From: Candidatus Poribacteria bacterium
Lineage (GTDB): Bacteria; Poribacteria; WGA-4E; GCA-2687025
Direction: 5' to 3'
Length of the DNA: 8,039 nt
Assembly (NCBI GenBank): GCA_002687025.1
Contig: NYZG01000390.1
Span: forward strand, 1 to 8,039
Shown here: positions 1-6,604 of the stretch, one piece after another
How the letters are laid out: every line of letters starts with the position of its first letter
How positions within the stretch are numbered: position 1 is the stretch's first letter
Position numbers and translations under genes: made by a program
The notes under the pieces: generated by a model
What the model saw: the letters and a program-made list of their open reading frames with translations, nothing else
Database searches by the model: none
What the model was told of the DNA's origin: nothing

Positions 1-20
1 GCAAGTCAGCCTGTTGGCGG

Positions 21-104
21 TCACGGGTTCACCAGTGGCGGTGGGAGGCACGGCTCGCACGCCTTGCGGTCAAGACGGGCGAGTCGCCGCGGGCCTGCTG
101 CCAT
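21..104 (-). pseudogene. Possible broken 5' end of a pterin-4a-carbinolamine dehydratase-like gene (doubtful)
   Basis: A 27-codon frame opens at the ATG at 104 and reads MAAGPRRLARLDRKACEPC before closing at 21. The stretch LDRKACEPC resembles the usual start of pterin-4a-carbinolamine dehydratases (a Lys, then a C-x-x-C, then Gly-Gly and Pro-Pro-Leu). Here the Gly-Gly is missing and the frame soon stops. A neighbouring frame that would read PPTATGEPVTANRL stays open to the window edge, which is what a frameshifted copy would look like. A GAGGAG lies about 20 nt upstream of this ATG and nearer to another ATG in a different frame. The match covers fewer than 20 residues and could be chance. 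The rest of the 1-151 flank holds nothing else I can support. Confidence 0.18.
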
Positions 105-151
105 CGCTCGCTCGCCAACATCGGACTCCTCAATGCGACCGCGACGTGTTG

Positions 152-1996
152 CTAGTATTCGATGCCCAACGCGTCCAGTATGGGCTCAATCCATCCGCGG
201 CCGACCCCTTCCACATGTTCTCGGTCGAAGGTTCCGTCCGCGGCCATGCGCGCGATGTCTGCCACCGAACGCACTCCATGGCCTGTGAGCAGCAGTCGGA
301 TGACCTTCATGCGCCTTGGCCATGGTAAGCGCTCGTAGGTGAGTACGGCGGCGAGCTCGAGCACCACACGAATGGAGTCGATCGTCTTCTCGCCGATGCC
401 TTTGACGGTCGCGAGCGATCCGTCGCTCACCATCCGTTGGACATCATCGAGCGACTGGACACCGTGGCGTTCGTACAGCGCCCGAACCGTCTTCATACCG
501 AGTCCGGGTAGTTCCGCGATTTCGAACACCGTCAACGGGACGTCAGGGCCCGGCCAGCGTCTCTCCCCCGACTTCGTCGGGCGTAAGTACGCACAGTACC
601 GCCCTGCGACTTCGAATGCGGTCTTCCCTTTGGCGTTTCTGAGCGTCACGTCCGCTCCCAACGCCATCAGGTCCTCCGCCATATCTCTACTGTTGAGGGA
701 AGTCGCATGATGGAGCTTCGTCCGCCCTTTCTTGTCCTGAGCGTTGATGTCCGCGCCGTGATCGAGGAGCAAGTGGACGAGGTCTGGGTTAACGGCCCAG
801 TGAAACGGCGTGAAACCCAGCGACGGATAGACCGGATCGACCTCGGCGCCGCTATTCAGAAGGAGTTCGGCGCACGCGTAGGACGATTGCCGCGCCGCCC
901 AGTGCAGCGGCGCTGAGCCGTTTGCGTGGCGGGTGTTGACGCATGAGGAGTCCTCCTCGATGAGTTCCCGGACACGCTCTACGTCATCGAACCCGCACGC
1001 GGAGAACAGGTCGTAGTACGCGCCTCGTTCCAGGTAGAGCCGACCGGCCGGGAAGTTGCCCTCCCACCGGCCCCACCGCCCGTCCCATTCGTACACGATA
1101 TGCTGCAGCGGCGTCAGTCCTCCTCGATCCGGTACCTCGAGGGTCCGATCAGCGCCGTGGTCGAGGAGGAGTTCTGTCACCTCGGCCTCACGCCGAGCCC
1201 AGAACAGAAGTCCGACGTGGGCGGGCCATCCCGAGTGAGCCCATCGATGCTGAATGTCGGATGCATCGGCGAACCCGGCATCGAACACCATTCGCAGGCC
1301 GTCAAGGTTGTCAACGGTGTTGCCGTACACGGCCTGCGACAGTTCGTTATGTTCGAGTGGATTCAGCGTGATACGAGGCACGCCGCGCTGCAGTAGGAAC
1401 TCGACTGCCGGCAGCGCTCCTTTCGACTGCACCGCCTTGGCAAGCGCCGCAGGCCCTGCGGTTTCGATGAGCTCAGGCTCTTCCACGAACATGGCTTGCA
1501 TGCGTTCGACATCGCAGGTTGCCTCCTGTGGCGGTCTCCGTATCAGAGCCGCATCCATGAACTCGAGTTCGCGCTCCGTGTATTCCCCTGCCTCTGTCAT
1601 GACCTCGCCGAGCCAACCCTCGCTGCCTGTGAGGACGTACTCCGCTTCCCGGGAACTCATCAGACCGTCGCGCACCAATTGCTCGACGCGGAGAGTCTTT
1701 GGGTCTGCGTCCAGATCGATCGGGGCCGGCGGATGTGTCGACGATTCGACGTACTCGGTGAGCATCTGCCAGTTGTCGAAGCCGTACTCGCGAGCGACCA
1801 CCAACTGTGCATCCAGCAGCGAGAATTTCGCCACCAGGACCACAGAGTCGGACGTGTCCGACAGTCTTGGAAGATGCGCCTTCAGTCTCGGCACGCACTC
1901 CCTGCTGCCGGATCTGTGCGAACTGAGAAGACCCTTCGCCTGGTCCTTGAGATGCTCGAGATTCGGACGTGCGGGCAGGCTGCTGCGGGCAGGCAT
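152..1996 (-). CDS. Ankyrin-repeat protein with two C-terminal helix-hairpin-helix modules
   Basis: A 614-aa protein, probably cytoplasmic, with no signal peptide or membrane segment. Residues 1-84 are the N-terminal module common in bacterial ankyrin proteins (LPARPNLEHLKDQAKGLL near the start, then DAQLVVAREYGFDNW at 62-76). Residues 97-245 are poorly conserved, with ankyrin-like pieces. Clear ankyrin repeats follow: about 258-285 (LLLDHGAD), 326-356, 359-390 (APLHWAARQ, LLLNSGAE), 394-420 (TPFHWAV, LLLDHGADINAQD), 424-455 and a partial one from 457. Residues 491-611 carry two helix-hairpin-helix modules resembling the DNA-binding domain of family X polymerases, without any polymerase domain. 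Ankyrins suggest protein binding and the hairpins suggest DNA binding; the actual role is unknown. I chose the ATG at 1996 because AAAGGGG lies 6 nt upstream and the leader structure ends there. An open frame runs further up to 2158 but crosses the structured leader. Stop TAG at 152-154. Confidence 0.92.
   Translation of the reverse strand: MPARSSLPARPNLEHLKDQAKGLLSSHRSGSRECVPRLKAHLPRLSDTSDSVVLVAKFSLLDAQLVVAREYGFDNWQMLTEYVESSTHPPAPIDLDADPKTLRVEQLVRDGLMSSREAEYVLTGSEGWLGEVMTEAGEYTERELEFMDAALIRRPPQEATCDVERMQAMFVEEPELIETAGPAALAKAVQSKGALPAVEFLLQRGVPRITLNPLEHNELSQAVYGNTVDNLDGLRMVFDAGFADASDIQHRWAHSGWPAHVGLLFWARREAEVTELLLDHGADRTLEVPDRGGLTPLQHIVYEWDGRWGRWEGNFPAGRLYLERGAYYDLFSACGFDDVERVRELIEEDSSCVNTRHANGSAPLHWAARQSSYACAELLLNSGAEVDPVYPSLGFTPFHWAVNPDLVHLLLDHGADINAQDKKGRTKLHHATSLNSRDMAEDLMALGADVTLRNAKGKTAFEVAGRYCAYLRPTKSGERRWPGPDVPLTVFEIAELPGLGMKTVRALYERHGVQSLDDVQRMVSDGSLATVKGIGEKTIDSIRVVLELAAVLTYERLPWPRRMKVIRLLLTGHGVRSVADIARMAADGTFDREHVEGVGRGWIEPILDALGIEY
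164..514 (-). repeat. Tandem duplication of a PolX-like helix-hairpin-helix module inside the ankyrin gene
   Basis: Protein residues 495-547 and 556-611 align along their length. Module 1 begins ELPGLGMKTVRALYERHGVQ and module 2 RLPWPRRMKVIRLLLTGHGV. Both continue with a Ser-hydrophobic-x-Asp-hydrophobic-x-Arg-Met-x-x-Asp-Gly pattern and end in a second hairpin, VKGIG in module 1 and VEGVG in module 2. Module 1 has both Gly-x-Gly hairpins (LPGLG, VKGIG). Module 2 has lost the first one (LPWPRR) and keeps the second. The similarity is at protein level, so the duplication is old. The order LPG-x-G, about 35 residues, then G-x-G matches the N-terminal domain of family X polymerases. Confidence 0.7.
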
Positions 1997-2125
1997 ACTA
2001 CACCCCTTTCGATGCGCCTGTTGACCGCGTAGACAGGCAGAAAGGAGTGTCGATGCGAGATCGACGCGAACGGTGCGAAGGCGGGGTAACCCCTTTCGCG
2101 GTCTTGGCGGCTCCCTTGAGAGCCA
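1997..2125 (-). promoter_or_regulatory. Structured 5' leader of the ankyrin gene, copy 1 (candidate cis-regulatory RNA)
   Basis: Read on the minus strand there are four hairpins in a row. P1 (2124-2109) pairs GGCTCT with GGAGCC around CAAG. P2 (2099-2075) pairs GCGAA with TTCGC outside and GGGG with CCCC inside, loop TTA. P3 (2065-2049) pairs GTCGAT with ATCGAC around CTCGC. P4 (2050-2000) pairs ACACTCCTTTC with GAAAGGGGTGT, then GCCTGT with ACAGGC inside, with an 11-nt apical loop; its first two bases overlap the end of P3, so the two cannot both be full length. The 3' arm of P4 contains the Shine-Dalgarno AAAGGGG (2009-2003), so folding P4 should hide the ribosome-binding site of the ATG at 1996. 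A second copy at 6605-6733 keeps every helix. I cannot match it to a known riboswitch. Confidence 0.75.
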
Positions 2126-2131
2126 GTCTCT

Positions 2132-2158
2132 GCTATAACGAACGAAGGGGGTCGTCAA
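2132..2158 (-). promoter_or_regulatory. Sigma70-like promoter of the ankyrin gene
   Basis: On the minus strand TTGACG (2158-2153) is followed after 15 nt by TATAGC (2137-2132). The -35 matches consensus at five of six bases and the -10 at four of six. The spacer is short. The start point would fall near 2125, one base before the first leader hairpin, which supports the assignment. The second copy of this segment has lost the -35. Confidence 0.5.
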
Positions 2159-2196
2159 GCGTTACGACCGCAGTCCAAGGAGCCGCTGGAGGTGTC

Positions 2197-2215
2197 CGCC
2201 GTGCGCCCGACGGCG
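2197..2215 (-). terminator. GC-rich stem-loop after the propeller gene (weak terminator candidate)
   Basis: A perfect 6-bp stem, CGCCGT against ACGGCG, with a 7-nt loop lies 17 nt past the stop of the propeller gene and before the ankyrin promoter. No run of T follows it on the minus strand, so it is not a canonical intrinsic terminator. It could be a weak terminator or an mRNA 3'-end stabiliser. Confidence 0.25.
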
Positions 2216-2232
2216 CTAGATAGAGCCGGTCG

Positions 2233-5200
2233 CTACTTCGGGTCCAGTGGCCCACCGTGATCCTGCGACGTGGCGCTGTTCCGCCGTTGCGCCTCTTGCG
2301 GCGTTGTGGTCACCACCATGTAGGGTAGATCCTCGGAGTCTCCATACGGCATGAACACCACGGCCCTGCCGGCGCCGGTGTCGTACCGCGCCAGACCGCG
2401 TTGGGTACCGATCCACAGCTGCGATCCGTCCATGGCTAGCGAGAGCACAGTGCCGTGTGGAAGTCCCTTCGCGACGCCCAAATGCGTCCACTCGCGAGTC
2501 GCCTTGTCGAGTCGCATGACTCCGGCATCTAACGTGCCGAACCATATGGCGGCAGACCCGGCCACCACCGTGGTGATATGGTCGCTTACGAGTGAGCCTT
2601 CGCCGGCATTGGAGTAGTGATCCCACGAGTCCGACCCCGCGTGATACACGGACACGCCTGCGTTGTGCGCGAAGTAGGTGTCCTCTCCATCTACGCAGAC
2701 GACGCTGATCTCATTGTCCGTAAGACCGTCCGACATCGTGAACGTACGCCACACGTCGCGGCGGTCCTGGTACTGGCTGGCCCCGTGCCGCGTGCCTACC
2801 CAGACCTCATCTCCCTGGACGGCGAGAGACCACACGTCGTTGGACGCCAGCGTCTCGGAGTATTCGTCAGCGAACTTGTCGGCCGTCAGGCGCATCGCCG
2901 ATGTATGGTTTTCCCAGCCTGTGAACGTGTCGGAGAGGCGTGTCAGTTTGCCGACGCCGCCATCGGCGCCGATCCACACGTCGGTCTCATCCACCGCGAT
3001 GGCTCTTACCATATCGCCCACGAGACCATCCTCCGCTCCCCATACGAACCAACGGTCGGTGATCTTGTCGTATCGACCCAGTCCTTTGCCCGCAGTGCTC
3101 ATCCACAGGTAGCGTGTGTCGACCGCGAACGCGGTCGCGCCTCCGAGGCTGTTGCGGCGGCCGAGGGGAGTGCGATTCCACACGCCGTAGCGTTTGTCGT
3201 AGCGTGAGATGTCGCGGTCTGTGCCGACCCAGACGTACCGCTCGTCGGCCGCGAGCGCCCGCGCTTCCGTTCCGTCAAGGTGTGCGCGGCTCCGGAACGT
3301 CGTCCAGGTTTCTGAATCCTTCTCGTATCTGGCCACGCCCGCTGAGGTCGCGACCCAGACATCGGCAGCGTCGCCACTCACGCCACGTTCGTTGACGTAG
3401 TTAGAGGGTAGGGATCTCTTGGTACCTCCCGAGCTGAAGTGCATCCACGTACCCGCCCCGAGATGGTAGCGGTAGACCCCCTGCTGCCCGGCTGCCAACC
3501 ACAGGTGAGCTCCGTCCTCCCATACCTCGGTAACCTGCTCGGGCCCGTGGATCGCGCCACGAACCGTAAGCCATTCGCCGGTCCGCCGGTGATAGCCCGT
3601 GATGCTGCCGCCCCTCAACTCGTCATACAGAACCCAGACATACTTCTCGCCGACAACCACCTTCCTCACGGAGTCGTGTTCGAGCATGTCGCCGCTGGAG
3701 TAGACGGTCCACGCCGCGGTGGTCCTGTCGTACATGGAGAGGGCGCCGGCGCCACGACCGCTCCGGTGGCCAACCCAGACGCGTTTACCCTCGACTACAA
3801 TCCACCGGGAGCCGGTCCGCGCCAGACCGTCCTCCTTCGTGTAGACGATCTCGGAGCCATCTTCGCTCAGTCGGCGCACCCCGGATGCGGTCAGTGTGAG
3901 CCACACCGAGTCCCTGTCCGCCGCCATCTCGTAGATGTGGTCCGTTGCGCCGTCGGCGTGGCTCGTCGGGTGGATGAGTTGTGAAAGCCGCCTGTGGAAC
4001 CACTCGTCAGTCCGAAGGTCGAGTTGGCTAACCCCCGTAGAGAACTCCGACGCCGCCCACACCGCACTGCCCGACACCGCCAGCGTACGGACGTCGTCTG
4101 AGTGGAGACCATCGGTGGTGGTGTAGTGGGTCCAACCGTCGGACAGGTGATCGTACGTTAGGACGCCGTAATCCGTCGCGAACCAGACGCGTCCATCACG
4201 GGCGACTATCCGGTTCACTTCGGTCGGCGCTCGGGCGTCGGTGGCGCCGAGGATGGTCTCCCGCGTGAACCGACGCCATGTCCCGTCACGGCGATCGCGC
4301 CGTACGATGGCTCCGTTCGGTGATTCCGACCAATTCGCGAACCAGATGTAGTCGCCGTCGTATTCGATGTGCGCCGCGCCGTCCTGGATAAGCGGATCGC
4401 GTACCACACGGGCGTCGTGGCGCTCGATAGCGCCGGAAGACCCGCTTTGCGAAAGCCCGACGGTTGTGCCGACCCACATGCCGCCGGCGGCGCGTGATGC
4501 GAGCGCGAGCACGGAGCGTCGGTCTGCTGGATCAGGAGACACGTCCAGGGTTGAGGCGTGAACGGACGTCAGGCCGGACGGCGAACCGACCCAGACCGTC
4601 TGACCGTCGGCTGACGGCGCGACACTCGTCGCATGCGTGGGACAGCCGCGTAGCGCGGAGGCGACGCCCAAGTCGGTGTCGACCCGAATCACGCCAACGT
4701 CTGTTCCGAGCCACGCCACTCCCCCTATCCCCGCGGCGGAGTTGACGGACCCGCCCGCCCAGATTGGCTGGAGAGGCCCATGTTGTGGGTCGAGGGAGTA
4801 CGCGCCGTCGTCCGTTCCCAGTAGGATGCCGCCGTCGTCTGCCGCCAGGCAACGAATCCGACGGGCTGCGGTGTGTTGCACGATGCGGTAGTTCCCCGCT
4901 GAGTCGCGCGTGAACACTCCATCGGCCGTTCCGACGTGCAGCACATCGTGTGTGTGCGCAAGCGCGGTAACGTAGCCCACCTCAGGAGCGACAGCATCAA
5001 CTGCCAGGTCGACGCCGCCGTTCAGCGGCCGCGCCTCCACGAGCCCCCGGGATGATCCGATCCACAAGGTGTCACCGGCCGCTTCTACGGCCGTGGTGTA
5101 CTCCGTGGGCAGCCCCTCACGCTTCCCGAACCGCGTCCATGAACCCGTCGCCGGATCGTATCGATACAGACCTCGGTGAGTAGTGAGCCACACCGCGCCT

Positions 5201-6318
5201 GAGGCGTCCTCGGCGACGTCAGTCACGTCCTCCTCCGGCGCAAACTCGGCTAGGCCGAAATGGATCCAGCTGTTACGGACCTTGTCGTAGACGCTTACGC
5301 CGTTGTCCCACGTCCCTAGCCATACTTCGTCGCCGTGTGCGGAGATCGCGCTTACGTGATTGCCGGCCAGGCCGTCGTCTGTGGTGTACTGGATCCAGGA
5401 GTCTACCGCGCGGATGTACCGTTGCGCCCCCTGATTAGCGGAGCCAATCCAGACGCTGGAACCATCGATAAGGAACGCCCTTATGTCGTCGCTGCTCAGC
5501 AGGTCTGACTCTGTGTACGTCTGCACGAAGGCGCGATTGACTTCGTCGTACACGCTGATTCCGCCGTACTCAGACCCGATCCAGACAAGACTGTCGGCGA
5601 TCGCGATGGCGCGGGTTGGGCCTTCCACGAGACCGTCCTGCCGTTGGTAGACGGTCCAAGAATCCGTGACCTTGTCGTAGCGGTTGACGCCCACGTACGT
5701 CCCGATCCATACGGTCTCTCGGTCGACCGCAAAGGCTGTGACTCCTTCGTGCGAGAGTCCGTCCGAACGAGTGCGTACCTCCCAGCTGTCCGTTCGACGG
5801 TTGTAGCGACTTACGCCGTTCCATTCCGTTCCGACCCACACGTACTCCCCGTCCAGGGCGATCCGGTTGACAGTGTCGGCGCCAAGACCGTCACGCTCGC
5901 GAAACGTGCGCCACGTGTCCGCCTGTAGGTCGTAGACGCTCAGACCGGCGGACGTGCCGAACCAGACGGTGTTCTCGTCAACGGCAACATCCCGTATGTC
6001 GTCGGAGGCGAGGCCGTCGTCTTGCGCGTAGTGCGACCATGCGCCGGTTGCGCGGACGAGGCGGGAGACTCCCTTGTCCGTGGTGATCCAAACGTTCGTC
6101 GCATCGGCGGCTATTGCGTGAATGCGATTGCTGATCAGGGCTCTGCGGGTAGGCCTCTGCGTCGACGGTCGGTCGGCCGACGCAGAGGTGGATACAGTGA
6201 GGGCGGACGCGGTCGATACAGCCGCATAGGACGAACAGCCCATGATTGTAAAGGCGACGAAGGTCATGCACAGGAGGATTAGGGTCTTCGATTGGCTGAT
6301 GGCTGCCGGACGTGTCAC
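2233..6318 (-). CDS. Giant Reg_prop-type beta-propeller lipoprotein, about 29 blades
   Basis: About 1361 aa. Residues 1-28 form a lipoprotein signal: Arg3 and Lys11, a hydrophobic core TLILLCMTFVAFTIM, then Gly27-Cys28 as the lipidation site, followed by Ser-Ser and a Ser/Thr/Ala-rich linker to residue 59. Residues 60-1330 hold about 29 repeats of about 44 residues, each of the form L-x-x-[ND]-x-V-x-[AS]-[IL]-A-V-D...V-W-[IV]-G-T-x-x-G-[VL]-x-x-Y-D...D-x-W-T-x-[YF]...D-G. This is the two-component-regulator propeller repeat seen in sensors of hybrid histidine kinases. There is no Y_Y_Y domain, transmembrane helix, kinase or response regulator, so it is probably a membrane-anchored extracytoplasmic binding or scaffold protein; its ligand is unknown. 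The GTG at 6318 puts the signal peptide at the N-terminus, with GAGGAG 12 nt upstream. A TTG at 6471 has a better-placed GGAGG but would bury the signal. Confidence 0.9.
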   Translation of the reverse strand: MTRPAAISQSKTLILLCMTFVAFTIMGCSSYAAVSTASALTVSTSASADRPSTQRPTRRALISNRIHAIAADATNVWITTDKGVSRLVRATGAWSHYAQDDGLASDDIRDVAVDENTVWFGTSAGLSVYDLQADTWRTFRERDGLGADTVNRIALDGEYVWVGTEWNGVSRYNRRTDSWEVRTRSDGLSHEGVTAFAVDRETVWIGTYVGVNRYDKVTDSWTVYQRQDGLVEGPTRAIAIADSLVWIGSEYGGISVYDEVNRAFVQTYTESDLLSSDDIRAFLIDGSSVWIGSANQGAQRYIRAVDSWIQYTTDDGLAGNHVSAISAHGDEVWLGTWDNGVSVYDKVRNSWIHFGLAEFAPEEDVTDVAEDASGAVWLTTHRGLYRYDPATGSWTRFGKREGLPTEYTTAVEAAGDTLWIGSSRGLVEARPLNGGVDLAVDAVAPEVGYVTALAHTHDVLHVGTADGVFTRDSAGNYRIVQHTAARRIRCLAADDGGILLGTDDGAYSLDPQHGPLQPIWAGGSVNSAAGIGGVAWLGTDVGVIRVDTDLGVASALRGCPTHATSVAPSADGQTVWVGSPSGLTSVHASTLDVSPDPADRRSVLALASRAAGGMWVGTTVGLSQSGSSGAIERHDARVVRDPLIQDGAAHIEYDGDYIWFANWSESPNGAIVRRDRRDGTWRRFTRETILGATDARAPTEVNRIVARDGRVWFATDYGVLTYDHLSDGWTHYTTTDGLHSDDVRTLAVSGSAVWAASEFSTGVSQLDLRTDEWFHRRLSQLIHPTSHADGATDHIYEMAADRDSVWLTLTASGVRRLSEDGSEIVYTKEDGLARTGSRWIVVEGKRVWVGHRSGRGAGALSMYDRTTAAWTVYSSGDMLEHDSVRKVVVGEKYVWVLYDELRGGSITGYHRRTGEWLTVRGAIHGPEQVTEVWEDGAHLWLAAGQQGVYRYHLGAGTWMHFSSGGTKRSLPSNYVNERGVSGDAADVWVATSAGVARYEKDSETWTTFRSRAHLDGTEARALAADERYVWVGTDRDISRYDKRYGVWNRTPLGRRNSLGGATAFAVDTRYLWMSTAGKGLGRYDKITDRWFVWGAEDGLVGDMVRAIAVDETDVWIGADGGVGKLTRLSDTFTGWENHTSAMRLTADKFADEYSETLASNDVWSLAVQGDEVWVGTRHGASQYQDRRDVWRTFTMSDGLTDNEISVVCVDGEDTYFAHNAGVSVYHAGSDSWDHYSNAGEGSLVSDHITTVVAGSAAIWFGTLDAGVMRLDKATREWTHLGVAKGLPHGTVLSLAMDGSQLWIGTQRGLARYDTGAGRAVVFMPYGDSEDLPYMVVTTTPQEAQRRNSATSQDHGGPLDPK
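4384..5112 (-). repeat. Divergent central block of propeller blades (blades 9-14)
   Basis: Protein residues 403-645. Blades 10-13 are shorter (38-39 residues) than those on either side (41-53) and have lost the D-x-W-T-x-[YF] and closing D-G parts of the repeat, while keeping the W/L-x-G-T-x-x-G core. They separate a well-conserved block of eight blades (60-402) from a second block of about fifteen (646-1330). Blade borders were placed by eye. Confidence 0.6.
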
Positions 6319-6337
6319 GTGCGACTCACACTCCTCG

Positions 6338-6604
6338 CTACCGCCGCGCGCCGCCAAAAAGCAGTGAACGAAGCGTTCGACGCGCGCGCAAGTACACGCC
6401 ATGCAGCAGCGGACAGCCTGCTGGCCCACGCCGTCGCCGTCGTATGACTCGAGGGTTCCTTGCCTCGTCAATCATGTCCTCCAGCCGCGACGAGCATCTC
6501 GTGGACGTTCTACTGCTCTTTCCAACTACGGTTGCGCCATAGACGCGAGGGTTCTTTAGGCGCTCGGTATTCGGGCGGGCGGGCAGGTTGCGATGCGTGG
6601 ACAC
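6338..6604 (-). pseudogene. Truncated ankyrin-family gene start, now an 88-codon frame upstream of the propeller gene
   Basis: A GTG at 6604 with AAAGGAG 6 nt upstream sits exactly where the ankyrin ATG sits relative to the duplicated leader. The frame begins VSTHRNLPARPNTERLKN, matching MPARSSLPARPNLEHLKD of the intact ankyrin gene. After codon 17 or 18 the similarity stops abruptly. The remaining 70 codons are Arg-rich, resemble nothing and contain no ankyrin repeat. The frame ends at 6338, 19 nt before the GTG of the propeller lipoprotein, and overlaps the upstream extension of that gene in another frame. It is most simply a relic of a deleted ankyrin paralogue. It could still be translated as a short leader peptide and couple ribosomes to the propeller start. 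Confidence 0.65.

Larger units (their letters stand above)
1945..2178 (-). repeat. Copy 1 of a duplicated promoter-leader-start segment
   Basis: This segment aligns with 6551-6786 in the same orientation. The match starts just upstream of the -35 element (GCGTTAC is shared on the plus strand), runs through the whole leader and start codon, and continues to codon 17 of the ankyrin gene (LPARPN-x-E-x-LK in both). Identity is about 80% over the leader by hand alignment. Here the segment is intact and drives a full-length gene. Confidence 0.88.

Noticed and set aside
1254..2024. A 256-codon plus-strand frame opposite the ankyrin gene
   Set aside because: It is the GC-driven shadow of the ankyrin gene; its Ser/Arg-rich translation shows no domain, while the minus-strand frame has clear ankyrin repeats.
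1997..2158. Extension of the ankyrin protein by 54 codons to a start at 2158
   Set aside because: That start lies at the -35 element, and the region aligns with copy 2 only with one-base indels, so it is non-coding leader. The ATG at 1996 has a well-placed AAAGGGG.
2041..2223. Similar short plus-strand peptides at the two leader copies (KGVSMRDR and KGVSMSDR)
   Set aside because: The similarity only reflects the DNA duplication. One-base indels put the two copies in different frames, so a conserved peptide is not supported.
2617..3207. A 196-codon plus-strand frame, and other plus-strand frames across 2233-6318
   Set aside because: They are antisense echoes of the repeated propeller blades and show no independent domain or start signal.
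6319..6471. TTG start of the propeller gene at 6471 with GGAGG 6 nt upstream
   Set aside because: It would put about 50 unrelated Cys- and Arg-containing residues before a classic lipoprotein signal peptide. The GTG at 6318 is preferred, though the better Shine-Dalgarno leaves some doubt.
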